Assembly: GCF_032062135.1 (NCBI RefSeq)
Contig: NC_092859.1
Location: 28,392,637-28,456,636 of the forward strand
DNA from: Pyxicephalus adspersus
Lineage: Eukaryota; Chordata; Amphibia; Anura; Pyxicephalidae
Direction of reading: 5' to 3'
Length of the DNA stretch: 64,000 bases
Under the pieces are notes generated by a model. The model was not told the DNA's origin and made no database searches. It saw only the letters and a program-made list of their open reading frames with translations. Made by a program: the position numbers and the translations under genes. Shown here piece by piece: positions 1-10,815 of this stretch; within the stretch, counting starts at the first letter, position 1; the number at the start of each line of letters is the position of its first letter.

Positions 1-225
1 AACCAATAAATAAGTGCTTTACAGCTAAAAGAGGTTAGCACAAAAAAAGCCTACGTGAAAAAATCTACTTGAAAACTATAGATCCACAAAACACATTTTC
101 AACAAAACCAGAATTTGTAATGCTCCCACATATAGGATTTAAATCACAACTTCAGGCACTGAGGTAGATTGCTTGTCTTACAGCACAAATAAATATATGG
201 AAAAACAAGGACCAACCTCAAGTAA

Positions 226-513
226 GGCTACGTACACATGTGCAAAGTTTCTTGTGCGATAATCAGCTCAGGGCTGATATCGGACAACAATCTGGCGTCC
301 GAACCACCGTTCTGGCATATCCACCTACGATCGTAATGCAAGAGAAGAGAGCTCAGCGAGGTGCCGCTTCGTCGTTCTCCCTCTAACCCTCTCCATTGAG
401 CAGAATGGTGCTGTATGTACAGTGCCCGTTTACTCATCGGGCAGTCGCTTATCTTTGGAAAGGTTTGTGAAAGATCATTTCCAACGACAATTATTGCATG
501 TCAGTACTTAGCC
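226..513 (+). mobile_element. Harbinger-type MITE copy 1 (decayed right end)
   Basis: Starts TAA|GGCTACGTACACATGTGC and shares its body with the copy at 31683-32004, including the words CTCAGGGCTGATATCGGAC. The right end is diverged and no matching TAA is seen there. Open frames inside have no protein family. Confidence 0.65.
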
Positions 514-1214
514 CAATTTACAGTACATCAATGAAAGATTCAAGTGTGTCACTATTGTCCCCTATTTGTATATCTCAATTATGTGAGCAAAACAAACAAA
601 CAAAGCAAGCGTGGTCAATACCCAGAAGCCAACTGGTAGGATGTAATGTAGCAATTTTTTGGTTGACATCTAATTTTCCAGTGCAGCTAATAGCAGTTGA
701 ATTCTTTCAACTATTTCCTAGACTCTACTCTAAAATTAACAAATATTGTGAAGATCTGTAAGGATGGGGATTTAGGTGTAGATCTCAAATTCAATACATT
801 TAGAAACTAATAACAGAACCTTTAGAACATGTTTTGTTCTTTTTTTTTTTTGGTGCCCTAAAAGAGGTAAAAAAAAAAAATTCACTAATTGAATTGGTTA
901 GATAGGAAACCCAAAGGTTTCCAAAGCCTGACTGGCATGGTAATCAGAATACATTAATGACTGAAGGATTAGTAAAAAGAATTGTTTTAAAGAGAAAACA
1001 GTTCAGAAAAAACATAATGCAACAAAGATTTAGTAAGAGGTTAAACTACTGAAAAGAGAAAATCCATATAAGAAAGCAAAATTTAAAATCCAACACAAAA
1101 GCTGCCAGATTATTAAATCATGTTTCAACTACAACTAAATTTCCAAAATGTTTTTGAAGTTCCATGAATGTCAAAAAAGGGAACAGTTAAGCCTAACAAG
1201 TCATATCTACATAC

Positions 1215-1280
1215 CTTGTGTCGTCCTCTATGACCCTGCCAAATTTGGAAACATTATGCTCAGCGGTATCCCAAAACAGC
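1215..1280 (-). CDS. CNOT4: candidate further CNOT4 exon (22 codons)
   Basis: This 66-nt segment has acceptor TTTTTCACAAATTTTTAG and a very strong donor CACAAG|GTATGT. It is phase 2-2 and open in the frame set by exon 8, reading GLFWDTAEHNVSKFGRVIED. I do not recognise this peptide from the common CNOT4 isoform, so it may be an alternative exon or a chance match. Confidence 0.5.
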
Positions 1281-4200
1281 CTAAAAATTTGTGAAAAACA
1301 GGGGTTTTAAAGCAGTAGTGTTGTAGAAAAACAGAGGTGTTGTCTGTTTTGGCAGACACTGTCAGGAAAGATTGAGATCTACATGAAAATTTAACTGCAA
1401 AAATTAGTTTAAGCTAAAAGACAAAAAAAAACTAAAATGTTAATTCCTGCTCCTTTTAAACCAAAGCAAGAAGGAAGATGGAGAAAAAGTAGAAGGGAAC
1501 CTAAAGATCAATCTAGATATGGTTTATGGTCACTAATCTTTTAAAAGATCTAGTCAACAGTCTTCAAGAAACTCTAAAAGGGTAGGAATATACTAAGTAA
1601 GTCAAAAAAGAATTAAAAGATGGAATGAAATTTAATGGTCCTGGAATGGGGTATGAAGAGGTGGAAGACGATCAAGAAAACAAGATTACAGAAAAAGGAA
1701 GAACCACGCAAAGAGAGGCAGTCCAATTACCCAAAGTCTGAGTCGGGACCGTCTGGAGTCAAATGGTCGGTATCTAAGCCATTGTCTAATAAGGGAGGCG
1801 ACTTTCCGTGTTCCAGTGTTAAACCGTTGGCTGATCTGCTCGAGCTCTGTAATGACGGCCAGGCATCTTTGTTATTACTGTTGGGTCTAAAGAAATACAA
1901 AAAAAATGGACAAGATGCAAAACAGAGGAAAGAAAATAAAGCGGTGAAGAAATAATCTAGATTCCAGGAGACAAGAGAAAAAAAAAGTCTGTATGCAGAT
2001 GTGAAAGCAAGTTAGGAAACCAGTCAGAGGTATTAGTTCTTGGGGGATGTATGGCATCTGCAGGTCACCTAATGTCAATATCAAGGATGCTTAAACTTTT
2101 GTGTTACTGTTACAATTATATATGGTATAAAAAAAATAGAGCACAAACTGACAAAAAATTTCCCTGTATTCTGTTAGTGAAGAGAAAACATGGCTGACCT
2201 CACCCTAATTCAAAGTTGAAGACAGATGATTCTTTCATGCTAGTTTTCAAACACATGCTAAATTCTGAAAATTATTACAAGCAGAGTCACCAATAGTATT
2301 TTAAACTTTGCATAAACTTGTATTCTCCAAAGTTCCATTGATAAAAATTCCTTTAAACGAATCCACATGATTGCAACCATATAAAGAATTATAACAAAAA
2401 ATAAGAAAACCTGTTTACTACTGTCATTAAAAAAAGAAATAGAAGGACCACAGATTTATTTACAATTTAGGAGCCAGTCAACCAATTACTATGAGTAGTC
2501 TGATAACACAAGATATGTAGTTAGCTTAAAAAGACTCATTTTAGGAATATCGAAAGTTGCTGACAGTGCAGCAAAAAAGGAGGAACCAGCTGAAAGGTTT
2601 TGATTACTGAAGCTACTGGAATTTTTCTGGCATAGGCCTTGTTGGATGTTAGATCATGTCCACTGAAACAATTTTTTTGTGATTGTTTACAGCGACAGAT
2701 GAACGATTGCTGTACACACATACAACATGGTTCTGTTCTATGGAGAGCGGTGGGGGACGTGCAGCATCCCTCTGTACTCTCCTCAATAAGATAGCACAGG
2801 CAAGGCAGATTGATAAACATGTGTACAGAGCTTGAGATTTTGTGTACTGTTGAGAGGAGCCTTCTGCTCTATGGAGAGGGGAGGGGGAAAACGACGGAGC
2901 GGCACCCTGCTGTGCGCTCTCCCCCTTCACTTGCATTAAGATTGTTCATCGTTAATGGAGCCAAGTTGGTCGTTTCGACGATGATGATAGGCGCTGTACA
3001 CACGCCAGATTCTCATCCGATATCAGCCCTGAGCCGATTATCGGACGAGAACCATTGCGAGTGTGTATGTAGCCTAAGATACAGACTGAACAATCTATAC
3101 CAATAGAAAAAATACTAATATTAAAAGTTTTATTAGGTTGTAATCTCAATAACCAAGAAATACACTATACGTGTTGATAATATTCTGGTACCTAAAGAAG
3201 ATCCAAAATAAGAATCTGCGCTTTGCCAGTTCAAAATCTTTTACTTTTTTGGTTAAAAAAAGGCCAGAGGGTTGACTTTTTTTCCTTATAAAAGTAACAA
3301 AATGAGTAGATTTATAAAGCTACTCAATCTCTACAGATTTACACAAAAAAACTAGATATAAAAAGACTACTGAATACTTTTCATTGCAAATTCATTGTGG
3401 GCACCCGGGTCAGCCTTTATATTGCTTTCTACACTCTAAAGTGCAGACTTCAGACGGACTAAACATAATGAAAATAACAATGTTGTTACGTCTCAAATTC
3501 GTGAATAAATTATACGTGAAACCCTAAATGATGAACCTGTTTGCTCCCATTTGGTCTGTAACGTACACCATTGAAATCCTTTGCTATATCGGTTTGATAA
3601 ATGCAAAAAATACTTATTGCTTCTTTCACATACCTTGTAAGAAAACTTGTGCTATCAGCATTTCTAGAAATCTTATCAGTTACAGTCCTCAGCTATCACT
3701 TTGGCCTACAGTTTAATGTTTAAGCCAAGACCATTGCGTTGTTTTTCTAACTGAAAGCATCCCTATGTCTAACTACCACCACAAACATTACACTAGTATT
3801 CATCTGAACTGCAATAAAATAGTATGTCGTTACTAAAACACAAAATAGCATAGAAGTCCACAGGGATGTTAAACGGGTTCCAGCATTCAGGTCTGAAGGA
3901 CAACACATGCACACACACACACGCATGCAGATGAGAACAGGGCCGTGGGGTGACACTACTTACACATCATACCTCTGCAGGGGTGTCACTTTGTTTTTAT
4001 TCTTGTCAACAGTACCCGTAGACAACTGTAAAAAGTTAGGGTTAAGTTTGTAGAGCTCTTGAAGCAACTTCTGTTCATATTCCTGATGTTTACCCGCCTG
4101 TAATAACAAATATTATTGTTAAGGCTACATAAATTACAGAACTAGCATTTAACTTGTAGTAAATATATATCAACAAAAGGTCCCAAATGGGCAACTAGAT

Positions 4201-7200
4201 CTTCTGTCATCTCTCGTTCAGTTTCCTGTAAACCCTTTCAAGATGCCACTTAGCTGACACACAAAATAGGCTGCAAACAACTGACAGACAAATCACATTC
4301 ACTAGTGATTCTAAACAATATATGGATAATGTTATATGACACTTACCAAAAATTATGTTTGCACCCTGCAAAAAGAAAAAGTTTGGAAGCACCTCTGTTT
4401 AAAAACTTCTTTACTGTACCATTTTGAAAATCACAGTGATAATTCTCATATCATAGGTAAATCTGAAAGCAATCACATGGCTTCAAGCATTTCTTAACAG
4501 GCTTTGATTTTAATGACCTCCATCAATCAAAATTCAAATGCAAAACCAAATAACCTCAGGCGTTGAGCATGAGTGCATGAACACACTCCTGAAAAAAAAA
4601 GTCAACTTAAAATTGAGGTACTCCTCACAGAAGCAGATTTGTTTCCAAACACACAAAGCAACTTGTCAGTAGGATTAAATACCCTTTTCCTAATCTGTCA
4701 ATGCTTGAGTTATCGCCCTTTTGTAATGACAGATAAGGATTAAATATTTAAAAAGTTTCCCTCCAACCTCAGAACTCCTCATAGCAGAAATAGGCAAAAT
4801 TAGGAGTCAGCAGTGTTCGTCAATAAAGTTTGACTACATTGTGTAGTGTTGTCAATTTAACACTGGCAGTCTTCGGTCTGGAGAAGAGAGAAATGAGTAA
4901 CATTCTCATTTATGTACTGCTGTTCCTTGACTGCTCAGTTATTGGCTGGATAAGTTCTGTGGCCAAGTACTTTCCATTCACAGATTGTGGTTCAGGTTTC
5001 ATGTGTGGACCCAAACTATAAAGACAATAAAATCCTAATGACAAAGGTGGGTCATTTGTTATCTTACCTGCATTTCTTCTTTTGTAAAACTGGCCGCCTC
5101 ATCCCCTAGTTCATGTAGATACATACAGTCTGGCTTTGGACACTGCATATTTTTTAGGAAGTAACTGCAGTATTTTGTTGTACCTAAAGATGCCTTGATA
5201 ACAAAAAGAGAGGGGTCAGCCATTAGTAAAACAGAATAGGTAAACGATGAGCAAAATGAATCTCTTAATCCTTTGTCCATCAAGTCTAATTAGCATTTAC
5301 ATGTTAATATAACATTATTCTTTTCATCCAAAACCTTCAGTTTTATTAAATTTGTCCCGATAATTTTGCCATGAAGAAACTTATTCAGTCAACGAATCGA
5401 CTGATAATTTCCCAAATATGCTTTTACATTGTCACCCTGCCATGTTCGCGCTAATATAGACTATAAGCAAACATGGTGACATATGAAGGGATGGTCTGCG
5501 GTTCTATTTTCAAGGAGCTAGCCTTAGAAGCGATGTACAACTCCAACTGGGGTAAATGCATTGTAAGACAAGAAGTTGGAGGGGATTAGAAGCAAGAACT
5601 GACATTTATTTAAAGTGCCCCCATACTTCCACTAACTAATCACTAGAAAATAAAAACACAATGTTCTAAAAAATCACCTAATTTGTGGCCACGCGATGCT
5701 CTGGTCTTAAGTCCTCTACCTTCTCCTGTTTACAGGAGGCAGGGACCCTGAGTATATTCACATCACTGCCTACTTGACATGGACACTTCCTATCAGCTGT
5801 ACTGAACAACAGTGCCTGCAAATAATGTCAAGTGAACAAAATGAAAAGCGCACAAGGTTTTGTGATTTACAGTCTCTTGTGATAGAAAATCACTTGGTAA
5901 TTCTTACCAGTTTCTGCTTTATGTAAAGTTATTGCTTCACAAAGATCAAAAACAGCCACTGTAAAAAGCAGGGTTTCAGTAGGTTTTCTAACAATTATCA
6001 CAACTGGGAACAGACCTTAAAGTTCCCTGACCAATGGCAGGGGAGGTGCACCTTAACACCTTAGAGGGATGAGAAGACTTCAGAGTAATCCAGATTAGAA
6101 TTTAAGTATAAAAGCCTAATAAGCAGTAGTGCATAAACAAAAAGTGAAAGATTTTTCAACAAATTCCCTTGAAGGAAAAAAAAAAAAAAATTCTGCCTTT
6201 TTACACCTGTGGGGTCTAGGATGATGGAATTCAGAGCAGGTCCAAAGATACCATCCCTTAATGTTCTGGCTGGTTATGAAGCATGTAGATGAATTGTCAG
6301 CATGTGCATGATACTTAGGCTTGTACAACAACGGAGGCACAAAGTAAACTATCACAACTAAGTTGTAAGGCAGCATTAGATGCAATGCAACGCAAAAAGG
6401 CAGGACTGCCAACCTTTGCAGCTAGAACTTGTTGAAAAGATTTAACCCAGTTCACCATTATCTGGAATAGTAAAACAACAGTTAGAATTAGGCAAAGAAT
6501 GGGCCTGCTAATCTTTCAGAAGAGCTACTAACTGATCTACAGCAGAATCCATTATACCACATTAGAAAACTCTCTCCCAAAGGAAAAAAAGGATAGCAGT
6601 GTCACATTGGGCAGTTTTATTTTGTATGGAGAATTTTATCAAAGAGTGTATGCACCAGAAAGATTTTAACATTTTCATGTATACTGAATGACCCTAAACA
6701 AATGGAGGGCTAATCCCTTAAATTTAAGGTTACACACATTGCTTCAATAAGGACTTCTCGTTGACTGTGAGCTTGAATCTAACATCACTAAAGCTACTGC
6801 TGCCACGGGCAGAAAGGGGAAGGCCCAAAAAGGGGCCAGAAAGATTCTTCATTTGAAGATGCAGCAAAACACTTCAAACTTTTTTTATACAGGGTCAGCT
6901 GGAAACAAGGTTTAGCCCCACTCAAGAGTCAGGAAGAGTTTAAGGGGTACCCTGTAATGACAGTATAGGCCGATTCTAGGCTACAAGCATCCTCTCTATC
7001 AGTTAGCATGGTAGAACAGAATTCAGAACCAGAATGAATGAGAAAGAATGCAAGTTGGGACCACCGGAAGAAGCAGGATAATTACCTGTGTCTATCAAAC
7101 ATGTTTCAAGCACTTACTAGAAAGAAAACTTGGACACAACAGATACTACTTGCATAATCTCAAACAGCTAATAGCAAAAGAGGATCCTAAGACAAAGTTG

Positions 7201-10200
7201 TCCAGGTCACAGTGGTCAGATTCAGATTTATTGATTCAAGATCTACACAACAAGCACAGCAACAGGAAGGTGCTTTCCTGAAGCAGACAAATCTGTCCTA
7301 AGCAGACAAAACCCAGTCCTAAGCCCCAAAAGCATTTTATGCTGTCAGTGCCCAAACCTCCTATGGTAGCATACCTTTAAAAAAATGCTTAGGCAGACAT
7401 TATAATACACAGCCGAAACATGAAAACTTTTATTTTCCTGAATTTCATTTCTTTCAATACCAGTTCTTACATCCCACACTGCCTTGCTAACATAAAAGAC
7501 AGATCCATGACTCATGGGTTCTGCCTTTATGAAGGAACATAAGGCCTAATATTGTGCCCGGTGCCAGGGACACATCTCAGATGAAAATAGCCTGTTGTTG
7601 CATTTCTTTTCTTTGTGCCACCCAATGCCTCTGCCATTCAGTCATATTGCTGCAACTGAACAAAGCCAATTTCCAGTATACAGGTCAAAACAAAAGCATG
7701 CCTTTAACAAGGGGAAATATGTTATGCGTGAAAACAAAACAGCACCTGCACATTCAGAATTAAGTCCTGTAATCTTTAGGAGAACAGAGCATTTTGTGCA
7801 GAGCATTTCCAAAGAAACTAAATTGAGTATACAATCACAGAGATCAAGGTAGGAATATATTCGCAAAAGACCCAAGAACAAAGTCTTAAAGCAGACCTTT
7901 GCCTATAAGGAATTGAGCTGGCAGGTATGAATAGAATGCTCAAACTATGGCACACCTATACCAATGTCACGTTTCATGCCCTTCTAAGTAGGGCACAGAA
8001 GGTAGGTAAAACAGTGACCTGCCTGCACCAGTCCCTTACTTGTGAAGAAATGACACATAGAAAACATTCTCCATGCATATTCTAGAGATTCTATGACCTC
8101 CAAATTCATAATTGTGACCTTGGTCTTAGATTTTAGCAATGCATCTTCTGTCACTTGCCAACCAGGATAAGCTGAATTTTTTTGTTGCACAATATTAGCG
8201 CAACGGTTTAGTAACTCTACTTTCAGAAAAAAAAAAAAGTCATACAAGACACCACAATATAATTTTCCAAATTTTTATAAAAAGTTTAAAAGATGACATT
8301 ACATTAAGTAGAAAAGTACCAAACATGTCGAGCAATAAAAATACATGTACTCACAAAGGGGCAGAATTCTGAAAGAAAAAGTACATAGTTGGCACTAAAG
8401 CAAAGCTTTTAGAGCTCAATTCAGATTAATCCATAAACAAAAGCCCTAAAGAGTTATCCCTCTTAGTCCATAATACACAGTGATACTTAAGATGTATTGT
8501 GCAATTGTTACTTACTAATATGTGCATCTTAAGGTGTGAGCGTGTAGGTGAGGGGCAGGGGTTTAGCATTTTTCTTTTATTTAAGTGCAGTTTGATTTTT
8601 TAAAACAATTTTTTACCTCATTTAACTTTATTGTTCGCGCTGGGGCTTAGAAGTCTCTTATGTAATGGCGTAAATGAAATGATAGGCTATATTTATGGAG
8701 GCAAAGAGCATCTTTTCAGACACAATGATCAATCACAAACACTGCTCAATTTTCTTCTTTCCTCACCCAGGGATACTGGGTTCTAAAAGCTCTTAACCCG
8801 ACAACAACAAGGTCTCTTACCTTAAGTGTTCTTCCGTCTACTACCACATTGTTTACACACTGAATAGCTCGAAGTGCATCTTCTGACCGTATATACGTTA
8901 CATATGCACTAGCGCTTGGACCCTGCAAGAGACAGAAAAGAATCAAATTCAACTGAAGAGCAAGCACACCTCTAGTGTGTAGAATCACTTTAACATTGCT
9001 GCAACAAAAATTTAGGAAATTATTCCAGACAGGTTTTTTTGGCAACAAAGTATTGTATGAATGATAAATGCTCAAAATACAATACATTCACAAACATACC
9101 TTGAGAATAAAAATCTCTCACAATATTGATTATATCATTATTCGGGGCAGTGTAAAGGGCACTATACAGTGCACAACTGACAATAGCATCACAGCATTAT
9201 TTCATTATTTGGGCCAGTGTATATGGCGCTATATAACTGGTCATAATATAGAACATATACAGTTAGGTCCATAAATAATTGGACAGACAACTTTTTTCTA
9301 ATTTTGGTTCTGTACATTACCACAATTAATTTTAAATGAAACAACTCAGATGAAGTTGAACTGCAGACGTTATGTTATAAGTCTTTTAAAAGGCCCCCTT
9401 GTGTATACATTCACATACATATGCTTTAGGCATAGACAACACTGGGCTTAATGCCAGAATATTGAAACAGAGAAAATGTAATGCTAAAAGACTTGATATT
9501 TTCCATTTAGCACACAACACAAAATTTAGAAAAACTAAGACTCCTATATTCAGCACCACCAAAAAAAACTAAACAAAAAAAATATCTAGTGTTAGGGTGC
9601 ATATGTGCTGCTACATACCTCTGGGTCTGCAAGGCGTTGTGAAAGGCCCACTACAAAGACTAGATTTTTTTGAACCACGCGCACACTGGCCAAATGCTTG
9701 CGATTTTCTGATATTTTCTGTTTGCGCTCATTCTGTTTTTGCTTCTTTTCATTCTTTATCCTTTGCAGCTCTTCCTGGGAGAGAGGTTTGTAGACAGCTG
9801 GGTCTTCTGGATATGGCTGTAAAACAAGAAAAGTCTTTTAAACGAAAAGTTACTCACTGGCTTTTTAAAATATTCCAACTAAATAATAATATGCAAAACT
9901 ACAATATTAACAAATTTCTACTAAATTTATATTTTCAAAAAACAAAAAAAAAAAAACCCAGAGCAGAATTGAAAACATCTATGGACAAAAGTTAGAAATT
10001 AAAGTGTACAGCCTAAGAATTAACATCTCCAATTTGCTCCATTAAATGCATAACTGTAAACACTTTTGTTATATATGTATGTTTGTTCCAAATGCATGTA
10101 GATCCAGACAGAATTCTGATAACTTCCTGTTCCCTCTCCAGCAATATTAGCTGTGACTACTTCAAACATATCTGAATGATACAGGAAAGTTTTACTTTTA

Positions 10201-10710
10201 TTGCCACATGTGAATCTGCTGTGAAAATGTAAATGAGTGGTGAAAAATCCAGCAAAAAGAAAAATCTTGTTACCAAGCAGAACAAAACACGTATGATAAA
10301 ATCAAATGTGAACAGACAGGTTCAGTATTGCAGAAGAGACATCACCGGTCTCCTTTTCAATAAAGGACCACACAATATATTTATCAACCAAGTTTAGTTC
10401 TGCTTAAACACATTTGGGGAATTAGAACTACTCCCAGGTAGCTAGATTGTTCTGAAGGAAACAGGAAAGACAGCCTCTATACTTCCTCAGTACAGGTTTT
10501 CTTGGGGGCCCATAGCAAAATGATCCCAACGCTGACCTTTCTGCATGCGGGACAAAGCCCGTTCTCATCTGTGCGTATACGATGCCAACAAAAGCGACAT
10601 ATTTGATATCCACATGTGCAGGGGAAAAAGTTGATATCATCTATCTCCAAAGGCTCCATGCAAAGGGGGCACTCCACGGGGTCTTCTTTTACATCGGGGC
10701 TGCGTGACAT
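1215..10710 (-). CDS. CNOT4: CNOT4, 5' half of coding region (RING E3 ligase of CCR4-NOT)
   Basis: Gene-level entry; exons are listed separately. CNOT4 is a cytoplasmic and nuclear ubiquitin ligase linked to the CCR4-NOT deadenylase complex; it works with UbcH5-type E2 enzymes and acts in mRNA and co-translational quality control (family knowledge). Domains seen in order are an all-cysteine C4C4 RING (residues 14-56), a charged linker, an RRM (from about residue 109) and a C3H1 zinc finger. The translated exons are nearly identical to mammalian CNOT4 over about 240 residues. The gene runs right to left: the start codon is at 10710-10708, a non-coding exon 1 lies in the CpG island near 27.3 kb, and the C-terminal half falls before position 1. 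The exon for about residues 125-153 is absent between 8923 and 9618. It is head to head with NUP205, the same arrangement as on human chromosome 7q33 (recalled). Confidence 0.95.
1731..1886 (-). CDS. CNOT4: CNOT4 exon 8, probable cassette exon
   Basis: This open 156-nt segment has the right phase (2 to 2) to follow exon 7. It has a strong acceptor (poly-T then TTTCTTTAG) and a donor TTTGG|GTAATT. Joined to exon 7 it reads on as R-PNSNNKDAWPSLQSSSRSA and ends DGPDSDFG, a low-complexity Ser/Asp/Pro-rich stretch typical of the CNOT4 tail. Its GC content is clearly above the flanking intron. Because it is phase-neutral it can be included or skipped without changing frame. The assignment rests on frame, splice sites and composition plus partial recall of longer CNOT4 isoforms. 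Confidence 0.8.
2680..3074 (-). mobile_element. Harbinger-type MITE copy 2 (inverted)
   Basis: Reverse copy of the same family: it ends GTATGTAGCC|TAA and contains CGATATCAGCCCTGAGCCGA. The left end near 2680 is diverged. It is longer than the 322-bp copy and holds an extra middle segment. Confidence 0.65.
3973..4097 (-). CDS. CNOT4: CNOT4 exon 7 (residues 230-271)
   Basis: This 125-nt exon (phase 0 to 2) encodes AGKHQEYEQKLLQELYKLNP followed by a stretch ending KVTPLQ. The helix just after the zinc finger is conserved in mammals. The donor is GCAGAG|GTATGA. The split last codon AG| becomes Arg when joined to the 1731-1886 exon; if that exon is skipped, a codon starting AG is compatible with the Ser found in the mammalian short form (recalled). 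Confidence 0.95.
5068..5193 (-). CDS. CNOT4: CNOT4 exon 6: C3H1 zinc finger (residues 188-229)
   Basis: This 126-nt, phase 0-0 exon begins ASLGTTKYCSYFLKNMQC and ends FTKEEMQ. The cysteine and histidine spacing C-x8-C-x4-C-x3-H is a CCCH zinc finger, directly after the RRM as in the family. The acceptor is TTGTTATCAAG, a weak but usable site without a strong pyrimidine run; the donor is GCAG|GTAAGA. Confidence 0.95.
5194..8820. other. CNOT4 intron between exons 5 and 6
   Basis: This 3.6-kb intron is AT-rich. I looked here for the missing exon 4 on the minus strand and did not find it. No transposon with clear ends was recognised. Confidence 0.65.
8821..8922 (-). CDS. CNOT4: CNOT4 exon 5: rest of RRM (residues 154-187)
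   Basis: This 102-nt, phase 0-0 exon runs from GPSASAYVTYIRSEDALRAI to VVDGRTLK. It holds the third RRM strand (AYVTYI, an RNP1-like strand), the second helix and the fourth strand. The acceptor is TCTCTTGCAG and the donor is CTTAAG|GTAAGA, both strong. Residue numbers assume that the missing exon 4 is counted. Confidence 0.95.
8923..9618 (-). other. CNOT4 intron lacking expected exon 4
   Basis: This 696-bp interval lies between the exon ending ADPE and the exon beginning GPSAS. Vertebrate CNOT4 has a 29-residue exon here (second half of RRM helix 1 and strand 2, containing the GKIHKVVIN stretch). I read the minus strand throughout and found no such coding sequence. Instead the interval holds a solo Tc1-type terminal repeat (9260-9372), a short SINE-tail-like stretch with the words GGGCCAGTGTATATGGCGCTATATAA near 9210-9236, and AT-rich sequence. 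Confidence 0.75.
9260..9372 (+). mobile_element. solo Tc1-type terminal repeat
   Basis: Begins after TA with CAGTTAGGTCCATAAATAAT and continues CTAATTTTGGTTCTGTACAT. It matches the terminal repeats of the element at 56062-57635. No transposase follows. Confidence 0.75.
9619..9816 (-). CDS. CNOT4: CNOT4 exon 3: linker and start of RRM (residues 59-124)
   Basis: This 198-nt, phase 0-0 exon follows acceptor TTTTACAG and ends at donor CAGAG|GTATGT. It begins PYPEDPAVYKPLSQEELQR, continues through a lysine- and glutamine-rich stretch that likely forms a helix, then NLVFVVGLSQRLADPE, which is the first beta strand of the RRM and the start of its first helix. Every residue I can recall of the mammalian exon is kept. 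The next coding exon found begins GPSAS, so 29 residues of the RRM are unaccounted for in between. Confidence 0.95.
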
Positions 10711-10815
10711 CTTGTCAAGATCCCAAAAACGCAGGAGAAGAAAACAAAACCAAAAAAATGGATTTTCCAGGCTGAAAATAACTTAATGAAATTAAAATCT
10801 GTTGGTTGCAGCGAT
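10537..10815 (-). CDS. CNOT4: CNOT4 exon 2: 5' UTR end and RING domain (residues 1-58)
   Basis: Coding part is 10537-10710 (58 codons, ends phase 0). It starts MSRSPDVKEDPVECPLC and carries eight RING cysteines at 14, 17, 31, 33, 38, 41, 53 and 56, the C4C4 pattern special to CNOT4; Leu16, known to contact the E2, is present. The exon ends CRK before a minus-strand donor AAAG|GTCAGC. The upstream acceptor is placed at 10816-10817 (pyrimidine tract then CAG) and gives about 105 nt of 5' UTR; another possible AG lies near 10771. A at -3 of the ATG supports the start. The intron between this exon and exon 3 (9817-10536) shows nothing beyond AT-rich sequence. Confidence 0.96.

Noticed and set aside
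1635..1955. 106-codon plus-strand open frame
   Set aside because: It is the shadow of the CNOT4 exon on the other strand.
9088..9140. Possible CNOT4 exon 4 ending at the donor-like CTCAAG|GTATGT
   Set aside because: The upstream frame does not encode the conserved RRM residues and the phase would be 1, not the 0 required by the next exon.
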